Shown: positions 1 to 8,639 of the stretch, one piece after another
Layout: each line of letters starts with the position of its first letter
Numbering within the stretch: the stretch's first letter is position 1
DNA from: Bradyrhizobium commune
GTDB lineage: Bacteria > Pseudomonadota > Alphaproteobacteria > Rhizobiales > Xanthobacteraceae
Direction of reading: 5' to 3'
Assembly: GCF_015624505.1 (NCBI RefSeq)
Contig: NZ_CP061379.1
Span: 7,129,001 to 7,193,000 of the forward strand
Length of the DNA stretch: 64,000 nt
Position numbers and translations under genes: made by a program
Notes under the pieces: model-generated
Database searches by the model: none
Told to the model about the DNA's origin: nothing
The model's input: only the letters and a program-made list of their open reading frames with translations

Positions 1-720
1 GTCTGGACGCTGTCGCATTATGCGTCCCTGACAGGCGACACAGTCTTCCTGAAGGTGTTCTCGAACACGCTCTACACCTCATTGATCGTCACTGTGGGGA
101 CCCTGGTGCTGGGCTATCCCGTCGCCCTCTCGCTGGTGCGCGCGCCGCGATACGCGCCGGTGATCCTGATCCTGGTGCTGCTGCCGTTCTGGACCAGCGT
201 GTTGGTCCGGAGCTACGCCTGGATGGTGCTGATGGGCCGGCATGGCCTCATCAATGAGGCGCTGCTCACGGTGGGCCTGATCGACCGGCCTTTGCGCATC
301 CTCAATACGCCGCTGGCGACGCAGATAGCGATGATTCACATCCTGCTGCCCTACATGGTTCTGCCGATCGCCAATGCGCTCCGGCAAATCGATCCGTCGT
401 TGGCGCGCGCGGCGTCCGGGCTTGGCGCCACGCCATCGGCGACCTTTCGGCAGATAACCCTGCCGCTCTCGATGCCGGGCGTCGGCGCCGGAGTGCTGCT
501 GGTGTTCGTGCTGGCCCTCGGCTTCTACATCACGCCGGCCATGGTCGGCGGCCCGCGCGAGATCACGCTGTCGATGCTGATCGCCCAACAGGTCGATCAG
601 CTCAACTGGTCCTATGCGGCGACCCTGTCGGCCGTGCTGCTGGCGACGGCGCTCGCCATCATCGCGGCTTTCTATCGGCTGCCTGGCGTCGGCAACGCGT
701 TCCGAACGAGTGCACGATGA
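1..720 (+). CDS. ABC transporter permease, PotB-like (5' end missing)
   Basis: This is an inner-membrane permease subunit of an ABC importer of the spermidine/putrescine or Fe3+/thiamine (binding-protein-dependent) type. The reading frame is open from base 1, so the N terminus lies outside the window; an internal GTG at 55 is probably not the start. Several hydrophobic segments are visible, and the cytoplasmic EAA-loop that contacts the ATPase is seen as AASGLGATPSATFRQITLPL. The stop codon overlaps the ATG of the next permease (ATGA), which indicates translational coupling. The substrate cannot be told from the permease alone; polyamine-like is an inference from the PotB/PotC pairing. Confidence 0.85.
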   Translation, partial: VWTLSHYASLTGDTVFLKVFSNTLYTSLIVTVGTLVLGYPVALSLVRAPRYAPVILILVLLPFWTSVLVRSYAWMVLMGRHGLINEALLTVGLIDRPLRILNTPLATQIAMIHILLPYMVLPIANALRQIDPSLARAASGLGATPSATFRQITLPLSMPGVGAGVLLVFVLALGFYITPAMVGGPREITLSMLIAQQVDQLNWSYAATLSAVLLATALAIIAAFYRLPGVGNAFRTSAR

Positions 721-1496
721 CAGTCGCCCGCCTGCTGCCGGCGACGGTCGTAAGCTTGATCCTCGTGTTCCTCGCTTTGCCCATCGTCGTCGTGATGGTG
801 GTCTCCTTCTCCTCGGCGACCTACCTTACCTTTCCGCCGCCGGCCTTCGGGTTGCGCTGGTACAGCGTCTATTTTGCCAGCGACGATTGGCTGCGGTCCA
901 CCTGGCTCAGCCTCTGGGTCGCGGCGTCGGTGGTCGTGCTGGCGACGTTGCTCGGCACGCTGGCGGCACTTGGCATGGTCCGGCTGCCCAAAGCGCTGCG
1001 CGTTCTGGCCTCTGCCCTGATCCTGTCGCCGTTGATCGTGCCGGCGATTGTCGTGGCGATCGGAATCTACTACGCCTTCGCCCGCTATGGCCTGGTCGGC
1101 ACGCCGGCGGGCCTGATCGTGGCCCATACTTGCCTTGCGGTTCCCTTCGTCGTCACCAGCGTGAGCGCCAGCCTGGCGGGTATCGACCCCCGCCTGGAGC
1201 AGGCGGCGCTCAGCCTCGGCGCCACACCCGCCGGCACGTTTTTCCAGGTCACGCTGCCGCTGATCCAACCGGGCATCCTGGTCGGTGCCCTGTTCGCCTT
1301 CATCACGTCGTTCGATGAGCTGGTCGTTGCGCTGTTCATATCCGGCTCGGGCGCAGTCACGCTGCCGCGCCGCATGTGGGACGATTTGCTCTATCAGATC
1401 GAGCCGACCATTGCGGCGGTCTCAACCCTGACCACCGCGCTGACGGTTGTGTTGATGGGCTGTGCGCATCTGCTGCGAAAGCGCGCACCCGTCTGA
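717..1496 (+). CDS. ABC transporter permease, PotC-like
   Basis: This is the second inner-membrane permease of the same importer, 259 residues, the usual size for PotC-type subunits. It starts with an ATG that overlaps the stop of the preceding permease by four bases. About six hydrophobic segments are visible, and the EAA-type loop is ALSLGATPAGTFFQVTLPL around residues 163-181. The next 160 bases downstream hold no gene, so this looks like the last gene of the transporter operon, whose ATPase and binding protein would lie upstream of the window. The substrate is unknown; polyamines, opines or similar cations are possible. Confidence 0.87.
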   Translation: MTVARLLPATVVSLILVFLALPIVVVMVVSFSSATYLTFPPPAFGLRWYSVYFASDDWLRSTWLSLWVAASVVVLATLLGTLAALGMVRLPKALRVLASALILSPLIVPAIVVAIGIYYAFARYGLVGTPAGLIVAHTCLAVPFVVTSVSASLAGIDPRLEQAALSLGATPAGTFFQVTLPLIQPGILVGALFAFITSFDELVVALFISGSGAVTLPRRMWDDLLYQIEPTIAAVSTLTTALTVVLMGCAHLLRKRAPV

Positions 1497-1658
1497 CCTT
1501 GGCGTAAGGCACGCCGAACGTAAGCGATTGAAATCAGTGGCGCCCCCGGAACGAGACGATGCGCCACCAAAAGTCTCTGGCTATAGACAGCCGTCACGCA
1601 CCGAGGGTCGTCCGGACACCGTAGGGCGTGAGCGTCACGATCGGTGCATCAATCCATG

Positions 1659-1681
1659 AAAAAGCCCGCCAGAGGCGGGCT
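1659..1681 (-). terminator. Rho-independent terminator of the tRNA-fMet gene
   Basis: Read on the minus strand there is an 8-bp perfect stem (AGCCCGCC / GGCGGGCT) with a three-base loop, followed directly by a run of five T. It lies 26 bases beyond the CCA end of the initiator tRNA, in the right orientation to end that transcript. Confidence 0.85.
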
Positions 1682-1707
1682 AATTCACTGACATCACTAT
1701 CAAAGCT

Positions 1708-1784
<77 letters not shown>

Positions 1785-1922
1785 TTAAACCGTTGCGCGC
1801 CTTCGTGAAAACGCCGGGGACGGTTGATGGAGGCCGACGCTGTTCGCGTGGCTTGCTTCTCCCGTCCCAAAGGCTTCCTTGGAAGGCAACCCCGGGCAAA
1901 GCCCATCGGGTGCGGGCGGTAT

Positions 1923-1968
1923 GTACCAACCCGGACTGCCTTTGGAAAGGGCTGGGGGTACGTTTTTT
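1923..1968 (+). terminator. Possible intrinsic terminator without an annotated gene upstream
   Basis: An imperfect hairpin (GTACC..CCC outer stem, GCCTT..AAGGGC inner stem) is followed by a run of seven T. Upstream on this strand there is no protein gene, only the oppositely oriented tRNA. It may end a short non-coding transcript from the 1785-1922 stretch, or may attenuate transcription into the aldehyde dehydrogenase gene. The hairpin has bulges, so this call is tentative. Confidence 0.4.
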
Positions 1969-2084
1969 TCGACTTTGTGACAGCGGATTCCGGCCGATTT
2001 GCCACGCACTTGCCAGAAGTTCCACAAAGGGCCAGCTTGCGGCAACAAAACACGGGCCGAAACGCCAGCCCAGGGAGGACCGCC

Positions 2085-3530
2085 ATGAATCTCGCCTTGG
2101 ACGAATCCCTGACGGGCGGCCCGCTGCGAGCGCTCGAAAATGCCTTCCATGCCATGCTCGCGCGGTCGCGGGCCGAGCCGGCGCCTGACTGCGCCGAACG
2201 GCTCGACCGGCTGGCGCGCCTGCGGGCCGTGGTCGCCGACAATGAAGAACGTTTCCGGCAGGCGATCTCGGCCGATTTCGGCCACCGCTCGGCGGTCGAG
2301 ACCACCATTGCCGAGACCATGCTGGTGTTCTCCGAGATCCGGCATGCGACCAAGCAGCTGAAGAGCTGGATGGCGCAGCAGCGTGTGGCAACCACGTTGC
2401 AATTCCTGCCCGCACGCAACCGGTTGATCCCGCAGCCGCTCGGTGTCGTCGGCATCATTGCGCCCTGGAATTATCCGCTCCAGCTGACGCTCGCGTCCGC
2501 GATCGGCGCGATCGCCGCCGGCAACCGAATCATCATCAAGCCGAGCGAGCTTGTGCCGCACTTTTCCGCGCTGCTGAGGGAGACGGTTGCGGAAAAATTC
2601 GATGCCACCGAGGTGCTCGTCACCGGCGTCGAGGACGAGATCGCAAAAGCCTTCGCACACCTGCCGTTCGATCATCTCGTCTTTACCGGCTCGACGCGCG
2701 TGGGGCGGCTGGTCGCGGAGGCCGCGGGGCGCAACCTGACGCCGGTCACGCTGGAACTCGGCGGCAAGTCGCCGGCCATCATCGACGCCTCCGCCGATCT
2801 CGAGGAGGCGGCCGAGCGCATCGCCTATGGAAAACTGCTCAATGCCGGGCAGACCTGCATCGCGCCCGACTACGTGCTGGTGCCGGAACATTCCGTGCAG
2901 GGCTTTGCCGAAAAGGTGCGCGCGCAGATGCGGCGCATGTTCGGCACCGATCCCGCCAACAGGGATTACACCTCGATCATTTCCGACCGGCATTACGCGC
3001 GGCTGGAAGGACTCGTGGCGGATGCCGCAAGCCGCGGCGCCAGGATTTTGCAGCCGGCGAAGGCGGACGATCCCAACTGGAAGGCACATCGCAAATTTCC
3101 GCCGACGCTGGTGGTCGGCGCGACCGAAGCGATGGCGGTGATGCAGGAGGAGATTTTTGGGCCCGTGCTGCCGGTGCTGGGCATGCGCGACACGACTGAC
3201 GCGATCTCTTTCATCAACAAGCGCGACCGGCCGCTGGCGCTCTACTGGTTCGGCAAGGACCGCGCCGCGCGCGACGAGGTGCTGGCGCGCACCGTCTCCG
3301 GCGGCGTCACCATCAACGACTGCCTGTTTCATTTCGCACAAACCAATCAGCCGATGGGCGGCGTCGGCGCATCCGGCACCGGCGCCTATCACGGCGAATG
3401 GGGGTTTAAGACGTTCAGCAAGCTGAAGCCGGTGTTTTATCGCTCGAAGTTCAACCGGCTTGCCGACCTCTATCCGCCCTATGGCGGCAGAATAGCGCGG
3501 CTGGAGAAGATGTTGCGGTTCATGTCGTAA
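2085..3530 (+). CDS. Coniferyl-aldehyde-type aldehyde dehydrogenase
   Basis: This is an NAD(P)-dependent aldehyde dehydrogenase of 481 residues that oxidises an aldehyde to the acid. It is closest in form to the class-3/coniferyl aldehyde dehydrogenase branch. Visible motifs are GIIAPWNYP, FTGSTRVG, LELGGKSP with the general-base Glu near residue 224, and NAGQTCIAPDY with the catalytic Cys near residue 258. The frame is open further upstream, to 1824, but the ATG at 2085 has a strong Shine-Dalgarno (AGGGAGGA) eight bases away and gives the family's normal length. It stands alone on its strand; a dispersed palindrome follows. The true substrate is not determinable; long-chain or aromatic aldehydes are plausible. 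Confidence 0.9.
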   Translation: MNLALDESLTGGPLRALENAFHAMLARSRAEPAPDCAERLDRLARLRAVVADNEERFRQAISADFGHRSAVETTIAETMLVFSEIRHATKQLKSWMAQQRVATTLQFLPARNRLIPQPLGVVGIIAPWNYPLQLTLASAIGAIAAGNRIIIKPSELVPHFSALLRETVAEKFDATEVLVTGVEDEIAKAFAHLPFDHLVFTGSTRVGRLVAEAAGRNLTPVTLELGGKSPAIIDASADLEEAAERIAYGKLLNAGQTCIAPDYVLVPEHSVQGFAEKVRAQMRRMFGTDPANRDYTSIISDRHYARLEGLVADAASRGARILQPAKADDPNWKAHRKFPPTLVVGATEAMAVMQEEIFGPVLPVLGMRDTTDAISFINKRDRPLALYWFGKDRAARDEVLARTVSGGVTINDCLFHFAQTNQPMGGVGASGTGAYHGEWGFKTFSKLKPVFYRSKFNRLADLYPPYGGRIARLEKMLRFMS

Positions 3531-3540
3531 GTCTCAACGC

Positions 3541-3618
3541 CCGTCATTGCGGAGCGAAGCAATCCAGACTGTCGCCGCGGCGGGATTCTGGATTGCTTCG
3601 CTTCGCTCGCAATGACGG
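3541..3618. repeat. Dispersed palindromic repeat, family A
   Basis: The ends are inverted copies of CCGTCATTGC, and the body has GAAGCAATCC arms around a central CGCCGCGGCG. A related copy is at 21981-22067. It fills the gap between the aldehyde dehydrogenase and the GMC oxidoreductase. Confidence 0.8.
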
Positions 3619-3651
3619 GACCAACAAAGAATCTTCGCGGGGGAAACATCA

Positions 3652-5286
3652 GTGACTGACACATTCGACTTCATCGTCGTGGGCGCGGGCTCGGGCGGCT
3701 GCGCGGTGGCGGGGCGGCTGTCGGAGGATGCGGCGACGTCGGTGGCGCTGCTCGATGCCGGCGGACGCAACGACAATTGGCGGATCACCACGCCATTCGG
3801 GCTCGCCTTGCCCTACAAGGCGGCCAACTGGGCCTTCGATACCGTGCCGCAGCAGGGATTGAACGGCCGCATCGGCTACCAGCCGCGCGGCAAGGGCCTC
3901 GGCGGCTCCTCGGCGATCAACGCCATGGTCTATATCCGCGGCCATCGCGCCGACTACGACCATTGGGCCTCGCTCGGCAATGCCGGCTGGTCCTACGCCG
4001 ACGTGCTGCCCTATTTCAAGCGCTCGGAGAACAACAGCGATTTCGACGGCGCGTACCACGGCAAGGGCGGCCCGCTCCATGTCAACAGGCTGCGTTCTGA
4101 CAATCCGATTCATGACGTCTTCCACCAGGCCGCGCGCGAGGCGCAGTTCCGCATCCGCGAGGATTTCAATGAAGAGGACCATGAAGGGCTCGGCAGCTAC
4201 CAGGTGACGCAGCACAAGGGCGAGCGCTGGAGCGCGGCGCGCGCCTATCTCGAGCCCCACATGGACAAGCGCGCGAATCTGCGCGTCGAAACGGGGGCAC
4301 AGGCCACGAAGATCCTGTTCGAAGGCGGGCGCGCGGTCGGCATCGACTATATGCAGGGCGGGCAGACAAAGCAGCTGCGCGCCCGCCGCGAGGTGATCCT
4401 TGCCGGCGGCGCGTTCCAGTCACCGCAATTGCTGATGCTGTCGGGCATCGGCGACGGCGATGCGCTTGGCGCGCACGGCATCGGCGTCGTGCACCATCTG
4501 CCGGGCGTCGGACGCAATCTCCAGGACCATCCGGATTTCGTGTTCGTCTACGCCTCCGACTATCCGCACTTCGTTCACGCGTCGCTCGGTCGGCTGCCGT
4601 CCCTGCTCCGCGCGATCCAGCGGTATCGACGCGAGCGACGCGGCCTGATGACCACCAATTTCGCCGAGTGCGGCGGCTTCCTGAAGACCCAGCCCGATCT
4701 CGTCGTGCCTGACATCCAGCTCCACTTCGTCATCGCGATGCTCGACGACCACGGCCGCAAGAAGCACAAGGAGGCAGGCTTCTCCTGCCATGTCTGCCTG
4801 CTGCGGCCGAAGAGCCGCGGCAGCGTCTGGCTGAAAAGCGCCGACCCGCTCGCCGCTCCCATGATTGATCCGAACTTCTTGGGCGAGACGGAGGATCTCG
4901 AGGCGATGGTCGCGGGCTTCAAGACCACGCGACGGCTGATGGAGGCGCCGGCGCTGCGTGCGTTGCAGAAGAAGGACATGTTCACGTCCGAGGTGAGAAC
5001 GGACGACGACATCCGCGCCATCCTGCGCAATCGCGTCGACACCGTCTATCACCCCGTCGGCACCTGCAAGATGGGCACGGACGCGATGGCGGTGGTCGAT
5101 CCGGCATTGAAGGTACGCGGCGTGGACGGCTTGCGTGTGGTCGACGCCTCGATCATGCCGACGCTGATCGGCGGCAACACCAATGCGCCGACGATCATGA
5201 TCGGGGAAAAGGCCGCGGATATGATCCGGGGTGAGTTAACGCATCACTCTCTCCGGTGTCGTCCCGGCGAAAGCCGGGACCCATAG
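3652..5286 (+). CDS. GMC-family FAD oxidoreductase (choline/alcohol dehydrogenase-like)
   Basis: This is a flavoprotein of 544 residues in the glucose-methanol-choline oxidoreductase family, which oxidises alcohols. The FAD-binding beta-alpha-beta motif GAGSGGCAVAGRL is at residues 9-21, the second GMC signature (GGAFQSPQLLMLSGIG) is mid-protein, and the C-terminal active site has YHPVGTCKMG with the catalytic His plus GGNTNAPT with the partner Asn. The GTG start at 3652 has a purine-rich GGGGGAAAC just upstream. The normal end of the family (EKAADMI) is followed by about 15 extra residues, because the reading frame runs into a dispersed palindrome that supplies the stop codon. Paired with the upstream aldehyde dehydrogenase it could form an alcohol-to-acid oxidation module; that is inference. 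Confidence 0.9.
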   Translation: MTDTFDFIVVGAGSGGCAVAGRLSEDAATSVALLDAGGRNDNWRITTPFGLALPYKAANWAFDTVPQQGLNGRIGYQPRGKGLGGSSAINAMVYIRGHRADYDHWASLGNAGWSYADVLPYFKRSENNSDFDGAYHGKGGPLHVNRLRSDNPIHDVFHQAAREAQFRIREDFNEEDHEGLGSYQVTQHKGERWSAARAYLEPHMDKRANLRVETGAQATKILFEGGRAVGIDYMQGGQTKQLRARREVILAGGAFQSPQLLMLSGIGDGDALGAHGIGVVHHLPGVGRNLQDHPDFVFVYASDYPHFVHASLGRLPSLLRAIQRYRRERRGLMTTNFAECGGFLKTQPDLVVPDIQLHFVIAMLDDHGRKKHKEAGFSCHVCLLRPKSRGSVWLKSADPLAAPMIDPNFLGETEDLEAMVAGFKTTRRLMEAPALRALQKKDMFTSEVRTDDDIRAILRNRVDTVYHPVGTCKMGTDAMAVVDPALKVRGVDGLRVVDASIMPTLIGGNTNAPTIMIGEKAADMIRGELTHHSLRCRPGESRDP

Positions 5287-5390
5287 CCTCAGGGAGAAGT
5301 TTGGCGAAGATTGGCAGTTGCGCGGTACTGTCACCTGCGCTTCATCGGTAGATCACGCGGTATGGGTCCCGGCCTTCGCCGGGACGACGA
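5258..5390. repeat. Dispersed palindromic repeat, family B
   Basis: Inverted arms GTCGTCCCGGCGAA..GCCGGGACCCAT occur at both ends with a non-conserved centre. The left arm encodes the last residues and stop codon of the GMC oxidoreductase. A second copy is at 42011-42132. Confidence 0.82.
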
Positions 5391-5536
5391 CTGAGGATGG
5401 TTTCTTTACTCACCTCGAATAGGTCTGATAGTCGCGCGGTCCCTGAGCTCTCGGAGCAACAAATACAGACGATTTTAGCGATCTGAAACCGGAACGACCG
5501 GTTCGGCGTTCATTCGTTCCAAGGCAGGGTTCGCTC

Positions 5537-6049
5537 ATGAACAGCTTCGATCTTGTGGTTTATATCGCGCTCACCATCGCAATCGGCTTCGGTTTCAAGA
5601 CCGGCCTGCTGCGCAGCGCGATGACCATCCTCGCTTATCTTCTCGCCGCCCCCATCGCGGTGTCGCTGATGCCGATGATCGCGCCACAGATCGCCGGCGA
5701 TCCGAATGCGCCGCTCTTCCAGAACTGGATCTGGTTCTTCGGCATCTTTCTGGTGGTCGGCATGTTGCTCGGATATATCGGCCGCTTCGTGCTGGATGAC
5801 ACGATCCGCGAGACCGGCATCGGTGACCGCCTTGGCGGTGCCGCGCTCGGCGCCATCAGGGTCGGCCTAGTCGCGACCACGCTGGTGCTGGTGTTCGACC
5901 AGGTGGTGCCGGCCAACCGCCAGCCGCCCTTCCTGGCCGGCTCGCGCCTGCGGCCGCTGTTCTCCGCGGTCGGCCAGATGGGCTTCAAATCGCTGCCGCC
6001 GGAAGCGGCTGCCGCCATCGACCGCCTCAAGCAGGAGCGGCGCATCTAG
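5537..6049 (+). CDS. CvpA family membrane protein
   Basis: This is a 170-residue inner-membrane protein of the CvpA family. The family is linked to colicin V production and envelope homeostasis in enterobacteria, but its biochemical function is not established. About four hydrophobic segments are visible: residues 5-25, 28-48, 62-82 and 100-120. The motif GFKTGLLRSAMTILAYLLA matches the conserved N-terminal G..G..R region. The ATG start follows a GCAGGG purine stretch. It lies between the family B palindrome and a separate SDR gene, with no obvious operon partner. Confidence 0.82.
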   Translation: MNSFDLVVYIALTIAIGFGFKTGLLRSAMTILAYLLAAPIAVSLMPMIAPQIAGDPNAPLFQNWIWFFGIFLVVGMLLGYIGRFVLDDTIRETGIGDRLGGAALGAIRVGLVATTLVLVFDQVVPANRQPPFLAGSRLRPLFSAVGQMGFKSLPPEAAAAIDRLKQERRI

Positions 6050-6174
6050 TCTGCATTTGCATCGTCGCGCGGTCGCGCATGCATTTTGATGAGGGCCGGT
6101 CCCTTACCAGGGCCGCCGAGGTTGGCTAGAGTGCCGCCCGTCCAAAACCTGCCTGACATTACGGGAGTGAAATT

Positions 6175-6957
6175 GTGGATCTTGGGATCAAAGGTCGCCG
6201 CGCCATCGTCTGCGCATCCAGCAAGGGCTTGGGGCGCGCCTGCGCCTTCTCGCTGGCCGAAGCCGGCGTTGACGTCACGCTGACCGCGCGCGGCGCCGAG
6301 GCGCTGAAGAAGACGGCCGACGAAATCCGAAAGGCCTATCCGGGCGTCAAGGTCACCGAGATCGTCGGCGACATCACGACGCCTGCGGGGCGCGAAGCCG
6401 TGCTCAAGGCCTGCCCCGAGCCGGACATTCTGATCAACAATGCCGGCGGCCCGCCGCCCGGCGATTTCCGCAACTGGACCCGCGACGACTGGATCAAGGC
6501 AATCGACGCCAACATGCTCACGCCGATCGAGCTGATCAAGTCGACGGTGGACGGCATGATGGCGCGCAAGTTCGGCCGCATCGTCAACATCACCTCGGCC
6601 GCGGTGAAGGCGCCGATCGACATTCTCGGCCTCTCCAACGGCGCACGCGCCGGCCTCACCGGCTTCATCGCCGGCCTGTCGCGCAAGACCGTGATCAACA
6701 ATGTCACCATCAACGGCCTGCTGCCGGGTCCGTTCGAGACGGATCGCCTGACCGGCACCGCGAAGGCCGAAGCCGACAAGCGCGGCACCACGCCCGAGCA
6801 GATTTTGGCGGAGCGCGCCAAGCTCAATCCGGCCGGCCGCTTCGGCCAGCCCGACGAGTTCGGCTATGCCTGCGCCTTCCTGTGCGGCGCCAAGGCCGGC
6901 TTCATCACCGGCCAGAACATCCTGCTCGACGGCGGTGCCTTCCCAGGGACGTTGTGA
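6175..6957 (+). CDS. SDR-family protein with non-canonical active site (FabG-like)
   Basis: This is a short-chain dehydrogenase/reductase fold protein of 260 residues, GTG start with CGGGAGTGAA upstream. The nucleotide-binding segment reads ASSKGLG instead of TGxxxGxG. The NNAG motif and the NITSA serine are present. At the usual Tyr-x3-Lys position it has Ser-Asn-Gly-Ala-Arg (SNGARAGL), so both catalytic Tyr and Lys are replaced. This matches my knowledge of a FabG-like SDR subgroup that lacks the standard tetrad. The C terminus (NILLDGGAFPGTL) is typical of FabG-like proteins. Substrate and even catalytic activity are uncertain. Confidence 0.85.
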   Translation: MDLGIKGRRAIVCASSKGLGRACAFSLAEAGVDVTLTARGAEALKKTADEIRKAYPGVKVTEIVGDITTPAGREAVLKACPEPDILINNAGGPPPGDFRNWTRDDWIKAIDANMLTPIELIKSTVDGMMARKFGRIVNITSAAVKAPIDILGLSNGARAGLTGFIAGLSRKTVINNVTINGLLPGPFETDRLTGTAKAEADKRGTTPEQILAERAKLNPAGRFGQPDEFGYACAFLCGAKAGFITGQNILLDGGAFPGTL

Positions 6958-7016
6958 GGACAGCGTCATGGCCGGGACGAGCCCGGCCATGACGACCTGG
7001 TGTAAAATCTTGAGCT

Positions 7017-7448
7017 CTACGACACCGGCGTGGTCCGCTCGTCGGTCCAGTCGATGCCGAGCTCATCCATGCCGTCGGCGAGCAAATCGCCCAGCATCGG
7101 CTCGCCCAGGAGATATTGCACGGTCTCGCGCCGCGGCGCCTTGTACTCGCTGCGCACCTCGACGGCGCGCTCGCGCAGATCGTCCCATTCGTCCACATCG
7201 CCGTCGCCGCGGCCGATCCACATCAGCGTGACGAGGTCGAGCTGCTCGTCCTCGTTCAACGCCCGGATGAAGCCGGCAAGCTCGGCTGCGACCGGATCGG
7301 ATGTCGTGTCCTCGAGCACGTCGATCTCGTCGTCATCGGACGGGTTCGAGCCGGAGTCAGGATCGGACGCCGCTTCCTTGACGTCGAATTCGCGGGCCTT
7401 CTCGATGATGAAGGCGACCTTGTCGGCGGAAATCGCAAGCTCTGGCAT
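7017..7448 (-). CDS. DUF3775 domain-containing protein
   Basis: This is an acidic 143-residue cytoplasmic protein that I recognise as DUF3775-like; no function is known. The N-terminal part (residues 1-30) is a short helix-forming segment, residues 35-55 are rich in Asp, Ser and Glu, and the C-terminal 80 residues carry the conserved stretch with LVTLMWIGRGD and WDDLRERA. The start at 7448 is preceded by AAAGGTGA; the frame extends a little further upstream without a better start. It is divergent from the metallo-hydrolase gene, sharing a 125-bp promoter region. Confidence 0.75.
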   Translation of the reverse strand: MPELAISADKVAFIIEKAREFDVKEAASDPDSGSNPSDDDEIDVLEDTTSDPVAAELAGFIRALNEDEQLDLVTLMWIGRGDGDVDEWDDLRERAVEVRSEYKAPRRETVQYLLGEPMLGDLLADGMDELGIDWTDERTTPVS

Positions 7449-7573
7449 CAGCTCACCTTTGGATCTCGATGGGTTCCTTCGATAACGTAAAATCACGACA
7501 GATGATCCATTGCGCCGTGCAACGGAAAGTGCGCATGTTTCGGCGCCAAAATGAGAACATGGGGATACGCCCG

Positions 7574-8422
7574 ATGCACTGGAAGGTCGGCCGAGTCAAA
7601 ATCACAAAAGTCGTGGAATTGGAGACGGTCGGCTCGACCCGCTTCATCCTGCCGCTTGCCAGCAACGACGCAATCCGGAAGCTGCCCTGGCTGATCCCAC
7701 ATTTCGCGACTGAAGAAGGCCGGCTGAAAATGTCGATCCATTCGCTATTGGTGGAGACGCCGTCGCGGCGCATCGTCGTCGACACCGGCCTCGGCAACGA
7801 CAAGCAGGGCCGCAACGTGCCGACCTGGAATAACCGCACCACGCCGTTCCTGGAGACGATGACGGAAGCGGGATTTCCGCCCGACAGCATCGACACCGTG
7901 CTGTGCACGCATCTTCACGTCGATCATGTCGGCTGGAATACGAAGCTCGACGGCGGCAAATGGGTGCCGACCTTTCCCAAGGCGCGCTACGTGTTCGGCA
8001 GGACCGAGTACGAGCATTGGCGCGATCACTCGACCGAGACGGACAAGCAGGCCGTGTTCGGCGACTCCGTGAAGCCGATCGTCGATGCCGATCGCGCCGA
8101 ATTGATCCCGAGCGACCACCGGCTCTGTGACGAGATCAGAATGATCCCGACCCCGGGCCACAGCCCAGGCCATATGAGCATCTTGATCCAGTCCGACGGC
8201 GAACAGGGCCTGCTCACCGGCGACGTCGCCCACCATCCCTGCCAGATGTCGCATCTCAACTGGTCCTCGACCGCCGATTCCGACCAGGCGCAATCGGCCG
8301 CAACACGGGCAGCGCTGTTCGGCCGCTTTGCCGATACGCCGACGCTGGTGATCGGCGGGCATTTCTCGGCCGGGCATATCCGGCGGGAGGGGGATGCGTT
8401 CAAGTTTGTGGCGCTGGGGTGA
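7574..8422 (+). CDS. Metallo-beta-lactamase-fold hydrolase (paralogue 1)
   Basis: This is a 282-residue MBL-fold hydrolase of the lactonase-like branch. The metal-binding motif THLHVDHVGW (HxHxDH) lies near residues 113-122, GHSPGHMS supplies the next metal His, LLTGDVAHHP the bridging Asp, and IGGHFSAGH the last His. The chosen ATG at 7574 follows GGGGAT at 7561-7566; an ATG at 7559 and a longer frame from 7469 are also open. A close paralogue lies at 10295, with an FAH-family gene and a GST between them, suggesting a shared catabolic route. Ring-opening of a lactone or a similar ester is a family-level guess. Confidence 0.85.
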   Translation: MHWKVGRVKITKVVELETVGSTRFILPLASNDAIRKLPWLIPHFATEEGRLKMSIHSLLVETPSRRIVVDTGLGNDKQGRNVPTWNNRTTPFLETMTEAGFPPDSIDTVLCTHLHVDHVGWNTKLDGGKWVPTFPKARYVFGRTEYEHWRDHSTETDKQAVFGDSVKPIVDADRAELIPSDHRLCDEIRMIPTPGHSPGHMSILIQSDGEQGLLTGDVAHHPCQMSHLNWSSTADSDQAQSAATRAALFGRFADTPTLVIGGHFSAGHIRREGDAFKFVALG

Positions 8423-8428
8423 CGATAC

Positions 8429-8539
8429 CCCTTATGGTGAGGAGCGCGTCTTCGCGCGTCTCGAACCATGAAGGCCCCACTGTTGCCCGCGGCCATCCTT
8501 CGAGACGCCCGCCTTCGGCGGACCCTCAGGATGAGGGGG
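8429..8539. repeat. Dispersed palindromic repeat, family D
   Basis: The right arm reads CCATCCTTCGAGACGC..CCTCAGGATGAGG and the left arm holds its degenerate complement (GAGGAGCGCG..GCGTCTCGAA). A fuller copy is at 9491-9642. It occupies the gap before the FAH-family gene. Confidence 0.7.
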
Positions 8540-8639
8540 TGTAATGCGGAAACGCCCGGCAGTGAGCGGTTGAATTTCCCGCCGCCCTGTTCCATGAAGC
8601 TATTCAACCGATCGGTCCATCTCCAGGGAGAAACGAAAA

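Noticed and set aside
1824..2084. N-terminal extension of the aldehyde dehydrogenase
   Set aside because: It crosses the terminator-like hairpin and lacks family similarity; AGGGAGGA directly precedes the ATG at 2085.
1785..3392. A 535-codon minus-strand frame opposite the aldehyde dehydrogenase
   Set aside because: It is antisense to a gene with clear ALDH motifs, is rich in His and Arg as GC-rich antisense frames are, and shows no family motif.
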